From Pseudomonas triticifolii (GTDB taxonomy: Bacteria; Pseudomonadota; Gammaproteobacteria; Pseudomonadales; Pseudomonadaceae): DNA of 43,226 nt. Location: the NCBI RefSeq assembly GCF_014358015.1, contig NZ_JACONV010000032.1, forward strand, positions 1 through 43,226, written 5' to 3'. Below, piece by piece: positions 16,561 through 24,807 of this stretch; position 1 is the first letter of the stretch; every line of letters begins with the position of its first letter. Made by a program: the position numbers and the translations under genes. The notes under the pieces are model-generated. The model had not been told where the DNA came from, made no database searches, and was given only the letters and a program-made list of their open reading frames with translations.

Positions 16561-16693
16561 AGCCTGCGCGACAGACTCAGTTAAACCTGCTGGCTGAACG
16601 CGGGTGGGAGTGAGCTTGCTCACGAAAGCGACTGGCCAGGCACTGCATCTTCAGGGTTTGTGCCACTGCCTTCGCGAGCAAGCTCGCTCCCAC
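16561..16693. repeat. Inverted single copy of the 12.1-12.6 kb composite repeat
   Basis: Read on the minus strand this gives the same arms, GAAGATGCAG spacer and TTCAGCCAGCAGGTTTAACT linker as the tandem array, with a small number of changes. The tauD-like operon therefore lies between opposed copies of one element. The remaining bases of 16444-16797 hold the operon promoter region and the autotransporter promoter; no gene is seen. Confidence 0.9.
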
Positions 16694-16797
16694 AAAGATC
16701 CAACAGGTCACACAAATGTGTCACGGCTGATACATCCGGTTGTAAGAACGGCTTGCTAGCGTCAGCGCCTCATTTGGAAAGCGTGAAGGATTGAGAT

Positions 16798-19700
16798 ATG
16801 CCGTGCTACAAGCCCACCACCCACGTTGTGGTATCGACATTGATACTTTCGCTGCTTGCCGTTTCGGTCCATGCAGCAGGCCGTTCGGGGGATGACCGCA
16901 TCAACGGCGTTGACCTGCTGTCCGGATTCGACACCCTGTGGACGACTGGCGCAACCTGGGACACCGGCACGCCGACCGCGCTGGGCCAGAGCCTGCTCAA
17001 GCGCAACCTGCAACTGGTGCTCGACCGCGCCAACTCGCGCACGCTCGCACAGGAAACCGCCGCGTATTTCGATGACCGACGCGACCAGAGCTACAGCGTC
17101 ATCAGCGGCCTGGGTTCGTTGAGCGATGCATACAAGGCAGGCTCCGGAGCATTCACGACCATCACGCAGTTCGACGACAGCAACAAAACCATCAAGTACG
17201 ACGATAAAGGCAACGGTGCAGGCAGTTCGTCCTCGGCGCTGGGCAAGGTTGTCGATCTGGTCGGCGCGGTGCGCAATGACGCGTCCACCACGCCCGCCAA
17301 ATCCCATTATCTGTACCCGCGCCCGTGGCGGCAGACGCTGGACGGCCAGAACCTGGAATTTGTGGTGCAACCGTCCCTGCGCCCGGCCAAAAGCCCCACT
17401 CCGGCCAGCGACTCGGGCTTCCCCAGCGGTCACACCAATGCGGCGTACCTGTCGTCCATTGCTCTGGCTTATGCGATTCCCGAGCGCTACAGCGAACTGA
17501 TGCTGAGGGCATCGGACATCGGCGACAACCGCATCGAAGCCGGCATGCACTCGCCCTTCGACGTGATGGGCGGGCGCATCACGGCCACCTATTTCGCCAT
17601 CGACAACCTGTCCAACCCGGCCAACGCCCAGTTACGCGCCGATGCCCGCGCTCAGTCGCTGGCATACTTCACCGCGCAGTGCGGCGGCGACATCAATAAC
17701 TGCATGGCGAAGATCGACCCGGCCACCGACCGCACTTCTCAGCACGCACAGGACAAGGCGCTGTACACCGCCCGCATGACTTACGGCTTCGACCCCGTCG
17801 GTCCGACCAACCTGGCGCCTGTTGTGCCGGTCAACTCTGAAGTGCTGCTGGAAACCCGCTTTCCGTACCTGGACGCCAGCCAGCGCCGGGAGATTCTGGG
17901 CACCACCGAGATTTCTTCGGGCTACGCGGTGATCGACCAGTCCAACGGTTACGGCCGTTTGAACCTGTACGCTGCAGGTGACGGTTATGGCGCATTCAAT
18001 TCCAACGTCACGGTCGACATGAACGCCAGCCTGGGCGGCTATAACGCCATCGACGCCTGGCGCAACGACATCTCCGGCAGCGGCGGCCTGATCAAGAACG
18101 GCACCGGCAACCTGATGCTGACTGGCAACAACAGCTATTCAGGCGGCACCGTAATCAACGGCGGCGTGCTGACCGGCCACGCCAAAGCCTTCGGCAGCGG
18201 GACAATCACCGACAACGCAACGCTGGTGCTCGACCAATCGACCAACGACACCTTCAGCAACGCCATCACTGGCAACGGTGCCTTGATCAAGCAAGGCGCA
18301 GGCTCGCTGAACCTGACCGGCAACAGCAGCCTGTCCGGCCCGACCACCGTTCAGGCCGGGCGTCTGGCGGTGAATGGCAACCTCGGCAACTCGGTCGTGA
18401 CCGTCAATTCAGGCGCGGTACTGGGCGGCAATGGCTCGGTGGGCGGCATCAACGCTGCTTCAGGCGGTGTGGTCGCGCCGGGCAATTCGGTGGGCCAGTT
18501 GAACGTCAACGGTAACGTCAATTTCGCTCAGGGTTCGGTCTATCAGGTCGAATCGGATGCTGCCGGTAACGCCGACCGCATTGTCGCCACGGGGCGCGCC
18601 ACGCTGAACAACGCCACCGTTTCGCTGGTCGAGGGCGGCAACTGGGCGGCGGCGAGCCGTTACTCGATTCTCTCGGCAGCGGGCGGCATCAGCGGCACGT
18701 TCAACACCGTGCAATCGAACTTCGCGTTCCTGACGCCGACCCTCAACTACACGGCGACCGATGTCGGCCTGACGCTCGATCGCAATGCCCAGAGTTTCGC
18801 CAGCCTCGCGACCAGTCGCAATGCCCAGGCAGTCGCTCAGGGACTGGACAGCGCAGGCGCAGGTAATGCGCTGTGGAGAAGCGTTGTGCAGCAAGACGCG
18901 CAAACCGCGCAAGCGACCTTCAACGCGTTATCGAACGAACTGCATGCCTCGACTCAGTCTGCATTGATTGAAGACAGTCGCCTGGTGCGCAACGCCATTG
19001 CAGACCGACTGCAGCAATCGCAATCTGCACAGGCATCCGGTGGTGCTTCGCAAACCCTGGCGGGTGATGCCTCTCGCGGTCTGGTCTGGACTCAGGCCAT
19101 TGGCGCGACCGGCCGAACCGATAGCACGCAAGACGCCTCTGGCCTGGACAGCCACACCAGCGGCCTGTTGTTCGGCGCAGACGTGCCGGTCAACGACACG
19201 TGGCGCGTCGGTGCGCTGGCAGGCTTCAGCCGCAGCAGTTTCGACCTGCGCAATACGTCCGGTTCCAGCGACAGTGACAACTATCACGTGGGTGTCTATG
19301 GCGGCGCGAAATGGGGCCAACTGGGCCTGCGTCTGGGCGCAGTGCGCACCTGGCACGACCTGACCTCCAAACGCACGCTGGAATTGCCGGGCGCTTCCGA
19401 GCGCTTCAAGCAGGACTATCAGGCTGCGACCAATCAGGTATTCGGTGAACTCGGCTATGCCATTGAACTGGGCGACGCGCAGCTCGAACCCTTCGCCAAC
19501 CTTGCCCATGTAAGGCTGGACACCGACGGCTTCGACGAAAACAGCAACGCCATCAGCCTGCGCAACAAGTCCGAGGAAAACCACGTCACCTTCAGCACAC
19601 TGGGCCTGCGGGCAGCCACGCACCTGAACGTGGGCAGCGTTGACGTCAAACCCAACGCCACCCTCGGCTGGCGTCGTGCGTTCGGCGACGTGACACCCGA

Positions 19701-19896
19701 AAGCCGCGCAGCCTTCAGCGGCGGCGACACCTTTGCCCTCTCCGGCGCACCGATTGCCCGTAACGCAGCGGTGCTGGGAGCGGGTGTGGACCTGGGGTTG
19801 AGCGAACGTTTGAGCGTGGGCGTGAGCTACAACGGACAGCTCGGCAGCGACACGACCGATCAGGCGTTGAACGCGCGGGTAACACTGGCGTTTTGA
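16798..19896 (+). CDS. Autotransporter with PAP2 acid phosphatase passenger
   Basis: A 1032-residue type V secreted protein. The signal peptide ends near residue 27 (VHAAG). The passenger holds the full class A acid phosphatase signature: KSHYLYPRP (KX6RP, 168-176), FPSGHTNA (PSGH, 209-212) and RIEAGMHSPFD (245-255), with His251 and Asp255 placed as in the family. Residues about 420-560 have autotransporter passenger repeats (SGSGGLIKNGTGNLMLTGNN and a second similar unit). The C-terminal 270 residues form a beta-barrel ending in ...VTLAF with terminal Phe. GAAGGA lies seven bases before the ATG. It should display or release phosphatase outside the cell; the substrate is unknown. It is transcribed alone. 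Confidence 0.9.
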   Translation: MPCYKPTTHVVVSTLILSLLAVSVHAAGRSGDDRINGVDLLSGFDTLWTTGATWDTGTPTALGQSLLKRNLQLVLDRANSRTLAQETAAYFDDRRDQSYSVISGLGSLSDAYKAGSGAFTTITQFDDSNKTIKYDDKGNGAGSSSSALGKVVDLVGAVRNDASTTPAKSHYLYPRPWRQTLDGQNLEFVVQPSLRPAKSPTPASDSGFPSGHTNAAYLSSIALAYAIPERYSELMLRASDIGDNRIEAGMHSPFDVMGGRITATYFAIDNLSNPANAQLRADARAQSLAYFTAQCGGDINNCMAKIDPATDRTSQHAQDKALYTARMTYGFDPVGPTNLAPVVPVNSEVLLETRFPYLDASQRREILGTTEISSGYAVIDQSNGYGRLNLYAAGDGYGAFNSNVTVDMNASLGGYNAIDAWRNDISGSGGLIKNGTGNLMLTGNNSYSGGTVINGGVLTGHAKAFGSGTITDNATLVLDQSTNDTFSNAITGNGALIKQGAGSLNLTGNSSLSGPTTVQAGRLAVNGNLGNSVVTVNSGAVLGGNGSVGGINAASGGVVAPGNSVGQLNVNGNVNFAQGSVYQVESDAAGNADRIVATGRATLNNATVSLVEGGNWAAASRYSILSAAGGISGTFNTVQSNFAFLTPTLNYTATDVGLTLDRNAQSFASLATSRNAQAVAQGLDSAGAGNALWRSVVQQDAQTAQATFNALSNELHASTQSALIEDSRLVRNAIADRLQQSQSAQASGGASQTLAGDASRGLVWTQAIGATGRTDSTQDASGLDSHTSGLLFGADVPVNDTWRVGALAGFSRSSFDLRNTSGSSDSDNYHVGVYGGAKWGQLGLRLGAVRTWHDLTSKRTLELPGASERFKQDYQAATNQVFGELGYAIELGDAQLEPFANLAHVRLDTDGFDENSNAISLRNKSEENHVTFSTLGLRAATHLNVGSVDVKPNATLGWRRAFGDVTPESRAAFSGGDTFALSGAPIARNAAVLGAGVDLGLSERLSVGVSYNGQLGSDTTDQALNARVTLAF

Positions 19897-19960
19897 GGGG
19901 TATGGGCGTCTGAGCGCGCCCTGAAGCTCCCCGATAAACGGAAGAAACTGGCTGAGCGCC

Positions 19961-20053
19961 CTGTGGTAGCGGACTTGTCCGCGAAAAGACAGGTACATCC
20001 GATGACGATGCAGTGGCCGAGCTGCTGCATTCGCGGACTAGTCCGCTCCCACG
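19961..20053. repeat. REP-type inverted repeat (AGCGGACTTGTCCGCGAA subfamily)
   Basis: GTGGTAGCGGACTTGTCCGC is mirrored by GCGGACTAGTCCGCTCCCAC. The same subfamily is at 38870-38960. It lies between the converging autotransporter and orphan metQ genes. Confidence 0.88.
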
Positions 20054-20071
20054 AAGTTTGCTGCGAGACAT

Positions 20072-20092
20072 CGCGGCCTCGAAGAGGCCGCG
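20072..20092 (-). terminator. GC-rich hairpin after the orphan metQ gene
   Basis: CGCGGCCTC and GAGGCCGCG form a perfect 9-bp stem with a three-base loop, 19 bases past the gene stop. No T-run follows, so it is a likely but unproven end of transcription or 3' stabiliser. Confidence 0.55.
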
Positions 20093-20110
20093 GTATCCAG
20101 ATCAGTTCAA

Positions 20111-20893
20111 TCAGAACGCCGGCAGCACTGCGCCGTCGTACTTCTTGTTGATGAAGTCTTTGACTTCCTGACTGGTCAGGGCCTTGGACAGTTTCTGGAT
20201 GGCGTCGCTGTTGGCGTTGTCTTCACGGGTGACCAGGAAGTTCACGTACGGCGAATCGGCACCTTCGATGATCAGCGCGTCTTTCTTCGGATTGAGCTTG
20301 GCTTCCAGCGCGTAGTTGGTGTTGATCATGGCCAGATCAACCTGGCTCAGCGCACGCGGCAGTACAGCCGATTCCAGTTCGCGGAATTTCAGTTTTTTCG
20401 GGTTGGTGGCGATGTCTTTCGGCGTGGCCAGTGCATTGGTTGGGTCTTTCAGGGTAATCAGACCGCCCTTTTGCAGCAGCAGCAGTGCACGGCCGGCGTT
20501 GCTGCCTTCGTTAGGGATGGCAACGGTGGCGCCTTCAGGCAGTTCGGCGAGGGTCTTGTACTTGCTGGAATAGCCGCCGAACGGTTCGACGTGCACACCC
20601 ACGCCGGTCACGAGCTTGGCGCCCTTGCCTTTGTTGAAGCCGTCCAGGTAAGGCTTGGTCTGGAAGTAGTTGGCGTCCAGGCGTTTTTCGTTCAACTGCA
20701 CGTTCGGCTGAACATAGTCGGTGAAGACCTTGATTTCCAGGTCCACGCCTTCTTTGGCCAGGGTCGGCTTGATCAGCTCAAGGATTTCCGCGTGCGGCAC
20801 AGGCGTTGCGCCCACGACCAGTTTTTCGCCGGCGTGCGCCAGGCCAATCGAGAATGCAGCCGCCAGCGCGGTCATCAACAACGTCTTTTTCAT
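20111..20893 (-). CDS. Orphan MetQ/NlpA-family substrate-binding protein
   Basis: A 260-residue periplasmic protein: signal peptide cut after LAHA, then KLVVGATPVPHAEILE, FTDYVQPN, ANYFQTKPYL, GATVAIPNEGSNAGRAL and INTNYALEA, all typical of MetQ. There is no lipobox and no adjacent metNI. It is closer to classic methionine-binding MetQ (PVPHAEIL motif) than the metQ at 168-956. It may use the MetNI pair at 953-2708 or another transporter. Next to it is an AAA+ regulator gene and an upstream AT-rich region, suggesting sulfur-linked regulation. Confidence 0.88.
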   Translation of the reverse strand: MKKTLLMTALAAAFSIGLAHAGEKLVVGATPVPHAEILELIKPTLAKEGVDLEIKVFTDYVQPNVQLNEKRLDANYFQTKPYLDGFNKGKGAKLVTGVGVHVEPFGGYSSKYKTLAELPEGATVAIPNEGSNAGRALLLLQKGGLITLKDPTNALATPKDIATNPKKLKFRELESAVLPRALSQVDLAMINTNYALEAKLNPKKDALIIEGADSPYVNFLVTREDNANSDAIQKLSKALTSQEVKDFINKKYDGAVLPAF

Positions 20894-20999
20894 GCAAATG
20901 TCCTTAGCGAATCCGTGAGCGTCACAAAAAATGACGTTTTTTCAGTGGTTTGCCGCAACGTTATCCCGCGCTGCGACATCATGTGGACATTACCGAGAT

Positions 21000-21031
21000 T
21001 TCTTATTCCGAGAAAATACTTTTTAAGTTAA
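21000..21031. promoter_or_regulatory. AT-rich upstream element of the orphan metQ gene
   Basis: TTCTTATTCC (21000-21009) followed by GAGAAAATAC and TTTTTAAGTTAA lies 107-138 bases before the start codon. The ten-base word TTCTTATTCC also occurs, in reverse complement on the plus strand, before the RBBP9-like gene (22767-22776). No sigma54 -24/-12 pair was found here. Confidence 0.35.
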
Positions 21032-21092
21032 TGCTTATGCTTTTTTTCGCAAACCCGGCTTCCGACTCGTCCGCAGCGCTCTAGAGCAAGGG

Positions 21093-22040
21093 TTACGCCG
21101 TATGCTGCTCCACGCTATGCGTCACGGCCTGTAATAAACGCTTGAGTGCCGCGAGCTGCTCAGGATCGCCCTCGGCGATCAGTCGTTGGGCCTGATGCTC
21201 GATTTGCGTCAACGGGCTGCCAGGCTCAGGCAGGTGAATATCCTCGGACTGAATCTCGTCGCCACGGCTGACCAGCAACGCAAAGTGAATCACGTTTTCC
21301 AGTTCACGGGTGTTGCCCGGCCAGTTGTGCGCCTCGAGCGTTTTCTGCGCCGCTTCACTGATGAGCTGCACCGGCAGGTTCAGGCGCTGGCTGTAGATAC
21401 CGACGAAGTATTCGGCCAACGGCAGAATGTTGCCGGGCTGCTCGCGCAATGCGGGCAAGTCGAGTCGCCCTTCGCTCAGGTAGTGATAGAGCCGTTCATT
21501 GAATTTCCCCGCTGCCACAGCCTGGGCCAGATCGATACTGGTAGCCGCCACCAGCCGCACATCGACCGGGCTCGGCTGATGCGCACCAACTCGGGTGACT
21601 TCGTGATTTTCCAGCGCTGCCAGCAATTTGACCTGAATGGGCAACGGCAGATCGCCGATTTCATCCAGGTACAAAGTGCCGCCATTGGCCGAACCGAACC
21701 AGCCTGCACGGCTGCTGACCGAACCGCTGTGCGCCCCGGCTGCATAGCCGAACAGCTCGGCATCGGCGTAGGTCGGGCTGATGGCACCGCAGTTCACAGA
21801 CACGAACAGGCCAGAACGATCACTGCCGCGATGAATGTGCCGCGCCAGCAATTCCTTGCCGGTCCCGGACTCACCACGAATCAGCACCGGCAGCGAACGC
21901 GGCGCGAGCAGTTCCATTTCTTCACGCAACTGGCGTGAGCGCGGGTCGATGAATACCAGTGCCTTGGCCCGTATGCTCAGCGGGCTTTTTTCGGCATCGG
22001 GGAAGGTCAACAGCGGCTGGCCGAACGTTTCGTGACTCAT
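21093..22040 (-). CDS. AAA+ sigma54-type activator with degenerate key motifs
   Basis: About 315 residues from ATG 22040. It consists almost only of a sigma54-activator AAA+ domain: Walker A GESGTGKE (56-63), Walker B TLYLDEIGD (122-130) and WPGNTRELENV (240-250). The sigma54-contact loop, normally GAFTGA, is GAHSGS (102-107). The arginine-finger region, normally FREDLYYRL, is FNERLYHYL, so both usual arginine positions differ. No regulatory N-terminal domain and no Fis-type helix-turn-helix at the C-terminus can be seen. Its relatives in sulfur-source control (SfnR) are activators. It lies downstream of the RBBP9-like gene and upstream of the orphan metQ on the same strand. Whether it works with sigma54 is open. 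Confidence 0.75.
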   Translation of the reverse strand: MSHETFGQPLLTFPDAEKSPLSIRAKALVFIDPRSRQLREEMELLAPRSLPVLIRGESGTGKELLARHIHRGSDRSGLFVSVNCGAISPTYADAELFGYAAGAHSGSVSSRAGWFGSANGGTLYLDEIGDLPLPIQVKLLAALENHEVTRVGAHQPSPVDVRLVAATSIDLAQAVAAGKFNERLYHYLSEGRLDLPALREQPGNILPLAEYFVGIYSQRLNLPVQLISEAAQKTLEAHNWPGNTRELENVIHFALLVSRGDEIQSEDIHLPEPGSPLTQIEHQAQRLIAEGDPEQLAALKRLLQAVTHSVEQHTA

Positions 22041-22079
22041 GACGCACTCCCGCCCGAGCCGCACAGGGTCTCAGGCGTT

Positions 22080-22101
22080 AAAAAAAGGGGCCGGATGGCC
22101 C
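22080..22101 (-). terminator. Rho-independent terminator after the RBBP9-like gene
   Basis: On the minus strand GGGCC-ATCC-GGCCC is followed by C and then a run of seven T. It lies 20 bases past the hydrolase stop and 40 bases before the regulator start, so the regulator may depend on read-through or its own promoter. Confidence 0.7.
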
Positions 22102-22120
22102 GCAGTACAAGGCAATCCGG

Positions 22121-22702
22121 TCATGCGCGACGACGCGCGTGCTGTTCCAGACGGTTTTGCAGACGGTACAGATAGGCGAACCCCTGCTCCCAGCGCTGAT
22201 GACCGGACTTGACGTTGATGTGCCCGGCCTCGCTCAGAAAGCCCAGTTCCGCGCCCCAGTGACGCGCCATTTCCAGCGCGCGTTGCGAGCTGACGGCAGG
22301 GTCATTGTCGGAGCTGACAATCTGGGTCGGGAACGGCAGCAGGTCGGCAGGTATCGGGGCAAAATTGCGCAACGCAGGCGGGCAGTTCGGGCGATCCACA
22401 TCGGCCGGTGCCACCAGCAGCGCGCCCTGCACCTGACGCAGGGTTTCCAGCGGCGCCAGTTGCGCCCAATGCGCGACCGTGATGCAACCCAGGCTATGAG
22501 CGATCAGGATCACCGGCGTGTCTTGCGCAGCAATGGTGCGCTGCAATTCACCCACCCAGTCTTCGCGACGCGGCTTGAGCCAGTCAGCCTGCTCCACGCG
22601 CACGCTATTGGGCAGGCTGTTCTGCCAGTGGGTTTGCCAATGATCATCAGGAGACCCCTGCCAGCCTGGCAGGATCAGATACCGGATCGACTCGTTATGC
22701 AT
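22121..22702 (-). CDS. RBBP9/YdeN-family alpha/beta hydrolase
   Basis: A 193-residue serine hydrolase. The early motif LPGWQGSPDDHWQ is diagnostic of the RBBP9/YdeN family. The nucleophile serine is in LIAHSLGCI, the acid in SDNDPAV and the histidine in AGHINVKSG, in the correct order. AGGAGG lies seven bases before ATG 22702. The substrate is unknown. It is followed by the AAA+ regulator gene on the same strand, with a terminator between. Confidence 0.87.
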   Translation of the reverse strand: MHNESIRYLILPGWQGSPDDHWQTHWQNSLPNSVRVEQADWLKPRREDWVGELQRTIAAQDTPVILIAHSLGCITVAHWAQLAPLETLRQVQGALLVAPADVDRPNCPPALRNFAPIPADLLPFPTQIVSSDNDPAVSSQRALEMARHWGAELGFLSEAGHINVKSGHQRWEQGFAYLYRLQNRLEQHARRRA

Positions 22703-22757
22703 GGATTCGCCTCCTGCACGTATGCGTTCATGGGGCGAGTATAGGGCGTGAACATAT

Positions 22758-22776
22758 ATTCTTTAAGGAATAAGAA
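22758..22776. promoter_or_regulatory. Near-palindrome upstream of the RBBP9-like gene
   Basis: ATTCTTTAAGGAAT (22758-22771) is symmetric at six of seven pairs and runs into AAGAA. It lies about 56 bases before the start codon in an AT-rich stretch. Compare the ATTCTTAAA...TTTAAGAAT site before oscA. Confidence 0.4.
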
Positions 22777-22814
22777 GCTATTTATTAATTCCCAAAAGGC
22801 ATATAAACCTGAAC

Positions 22815-22852
22815 GCAAAAAAAGAGCCGCTCCCTGCCTTGAAGGAACGACC
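22815..22852 (-). terminator. Rho-independent terminator after the ExuT-like gene
   Basis: On the minus strand GTCGTTCC pairs with GGAGCGGC (two G-U pairs) across a ten-base loop, followed by TCTTTTTTTG. It lies 64 bases past the transporter stop. Confidence 0.65.
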
Positions 22853-22915
22853 CTGAATAAAAAATCACATTGAGCAAAGGTTAACCGGTCTTTGTGACAA
22901 CCTTGCGACGGCCAA

Positions 22916-24226
22916 TCAGGTGGCGGGCAGAGAACGACTGCCTGGATCGATCGAGTCTACGATCACCGGATCGTCTTTCTGGGTCACTTCACGCGCCACG
23001 GTCCACACCACGATGGCTGCGATCACGTCAAAGATGGCCAACACGACGAACAGCGGGCTGTAGCCGATCTTGGTCACCAGCACGCCGAACACCATCGTGA
23101 ACGCGGCGGCACCCAGAAAGCCGAACATCCCGCCCATGCCGGTCGCCGTGGCGACTTCGTTCTTGCCGAACGAGTCCGAGGTGATGGAGTACAGCGCGCC
23201 CGACAGGGTCTGGTGGGCAAAGCCGCCGATGCACAGCAGGGCGATGGCGGTATACGGGCTTTCAACCAGCCCGATGCAGGCCGGGCCGATCATGCAGGAG
23301 CAGCCGAACAGCATGACCATCTTGCGCGAGGTGAACAGCGAGACCTTGCAGTACTTGTGAAACAGCGGGCTAAGGTAGCCGCCCAGCACGCAGCCGATGT
23401 CTGCCGCCAGGAACGGTAGCCAGGCGAACATCGCGACTTCCTTGATGTTCATGTGCCGCTCGGTCATCAGGTACAGCGGAATCCAGGCGTTGAAGGTCTG
23501 CCAGGCGGGCTCGGACAGAATCCGTGCCGAGGCGATGGCGTAGAAGTTGCGGTTCTTGAACAGTTTTTTCCAGCTGCCCTTTTGCGCGGGTGCATCCTTC
23601 AGACGCGCTTCCTGGCCGCTGAGGATGTAATCGCGCTCGGCATCGCTCAGACGCTTTTGATCACGAGGGTGCTTGTACAGCAGCAGCCACACACCGCTCC
23701 AGACAATCCCCAGACCGCCCACGATCAGGAACGCCAGTTCCCAGCCGCTGTGCAGGATCGCCCATACCACCAGCGGCGGTGCCAGCAAGGCACCGAACGA
23801 GGAGCCGATATTGAACCAGCCGATGGCAACCGAACGCTCTTTGGCCGGAAACCACTCAGTGGTGGCCTTCACGCCTGCCGGCAGCCCCGCAGCTTCGGTC
23901 AGGCCAAGCAGGCCGCGAAAGATCGCCAGACTCTGCCAGCCGGTGGCAAACGCAGCAGCCGCGCAGGCCGCAGACCAGGCCACGGCGAAGATCGCAAAGC
24001 CCATTTTGGTGCCGATGGCGTCGATGATGTAACCGGCCACCGGCTGCATCAGCGCGTAGCACATCTGCCAGGCGACCACGATGTGTGCGTACTGCTCGGT
24101 CGAGATGCTCAGTTCACTCATGAGCGTCGGCGCTGCGACAGACAACGTGTTGCGAGCGAGGTAATTGACGACCAGACCGGCTGTGACCAGCCCGACCATC
24201 CACCACCGAATGCCTTTTACTTTCAT
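22916..24226 (-). CDS. exuT: MFS transporter of the anion:cation symporter family, hexuronate (ExuT-like)
   Basis: A 436-residue protein with about twelve hydrophobic segments. The start MKVKGIRWWMVGLVTAGLVV, then NYLARNTLSVAAPTL, GLTEAAGLPAGVKATTEWFP and KERSVAIGWFNIGSSFGA are typical of ExuT and related galacturonate/glucuronate symporters. This fits a plant-associated bacterium that uses pectin sugars. It is a single-gene unit with its own terminator. The long upstream region contains two palindromes suited to repressor binding. Substrate assignment rests on family resemblance. Confidence 0.82.
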   Translation of the reverse strand: MKVKGIRWWMVGLVTAGLVVNYLARNTLSVAAPTLMSELSISTEQYAHIVVAWQMCYALMQPVAGYIIDAIGTKMGFAIFAVAWSAACAAAAFATGWQSLAIFRGLLGLTEAAGLPAGVKATTEWFPAKERSVAIGWFNIGSSFGALLAPPLVVWAILHSGWELAFLIVGGLGIVWSGVWLLLYKHPRDQKRLSDAERDYILSGQEARLKDAPAQKGSWKKLFKNRNFYAIASARILSEPAWQTFNAWIPLYLMTERHMNIKEVAMFAWLPFLAADIGCVLGGYLSPLFHKYCKVSLFTSRKMVMLFGCSCMIGPACIGLVESPYTAIALLCIGGFAHQTLSGALYSITSDSFGKNEVATATGMGGMFGFLGAAAFTMVFGVLVTKIGYSPLFVVLAIFDVIAAIVVWTVAREVTQKDDPVIVDSIDPGSRSLPAT

Positions 24227-24352
24227 CTCTTCACCTTTTGTTCTTGGATTGGCGACGAGCGCCTCACGATCATGAACGTGAGTCGGCTGGATTTTGTAAC
24301 TTCAGGTTACGGAAATTATGGATGGTCTTTGCGTACACGATTGCCGAGGATT

Positions 24353-24368
24353 GGCCTTTATAAAGGCC
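24353..24368. promoter_or_regulatory. Perfect 16-bp palindrome upstream of the ExuT-like gene
   Basis: GGCCTTTATAAAGGCC is fully symmetric and lies 127 bases before the transporter start. It could be an operator, or part of a promoter. It is not a terminator (no T-run after a stable stem with a loop). Confidence 0.5.
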
Positions 24369-24472
24369 TTATCGATCAATGTGTCTACTGCTGAAAAGGA
24401 GAAATGTGAGGTAGCCATGGGCTTTGTTACTCTTGGAATTATTTTTATGGTTGTAATTTTTAAAAGCCGTAC

Positions 24473-24485
24473 GTTGTCGTACAAC
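24473..24485. promoter_or_regulatory. GntR-like operator candidate GTTGT-CGT-ACAAC
   Basis: Five-base perfect arms around a three-base centre fit the general GntR/FadR-subfamily pattern (TNGTNNNACNA). Hexuronate genes are often controlled by such repressors (ExuR/UxuR type). It lies about 247 bases upstream of the transporter start and 322 bases before the AraC gene. The rest of 24227-24807 is AT-rich and shows no gene. Confidence 0.4.
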
Positions 24486-24807
24486 ATGGCGCATTTATAG
24501 TCATTTGCCCACACGGTGTCAAATGACGGATTCGCATAGATCGCCCGATGACGCACCTATAAAGCTGTAATGGCGACAAAGGCGCTGAGCAGCTGTCATA
24601 CGATGACTGAAAAAATATCCGCAAAAACCCTGTGACGAGCGCGTGTGTTGCGCATCTTGCCGATGCATTCAGTCAAGGAGGACTTGCACAAATGTCATAA
24701 ATGCTTTCATTCTCTGAAGGCGGCGTCAGGCAAAGGAGTTGCCCTTTGATGCCCTGTCGGCCTGGACCGACGCTGATCGCCCACCCATGACAGGAAAGGT
24801 CGCCCGC

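Noticed and set aside
18928..19998. Minus-strand 356-codon frame over the autotransporter barrel
   Set aside because: Shadow of a strongly supported gene; composition is that of complement codons and no family is recognised.
20894..21060. Possible sigma54 promoter before the orphan metQ
   Set aside because: No TGGC-N9-TTGC type pair could be found by eye despite the adjacent sigma54-type regulator gene.
24302..24556. Short open frames on both strands in the ExuT upstream region
   Set aside because: Unlike neighbouring genes in composition, no ribosome sites, and they overlap operator-like palindromes.
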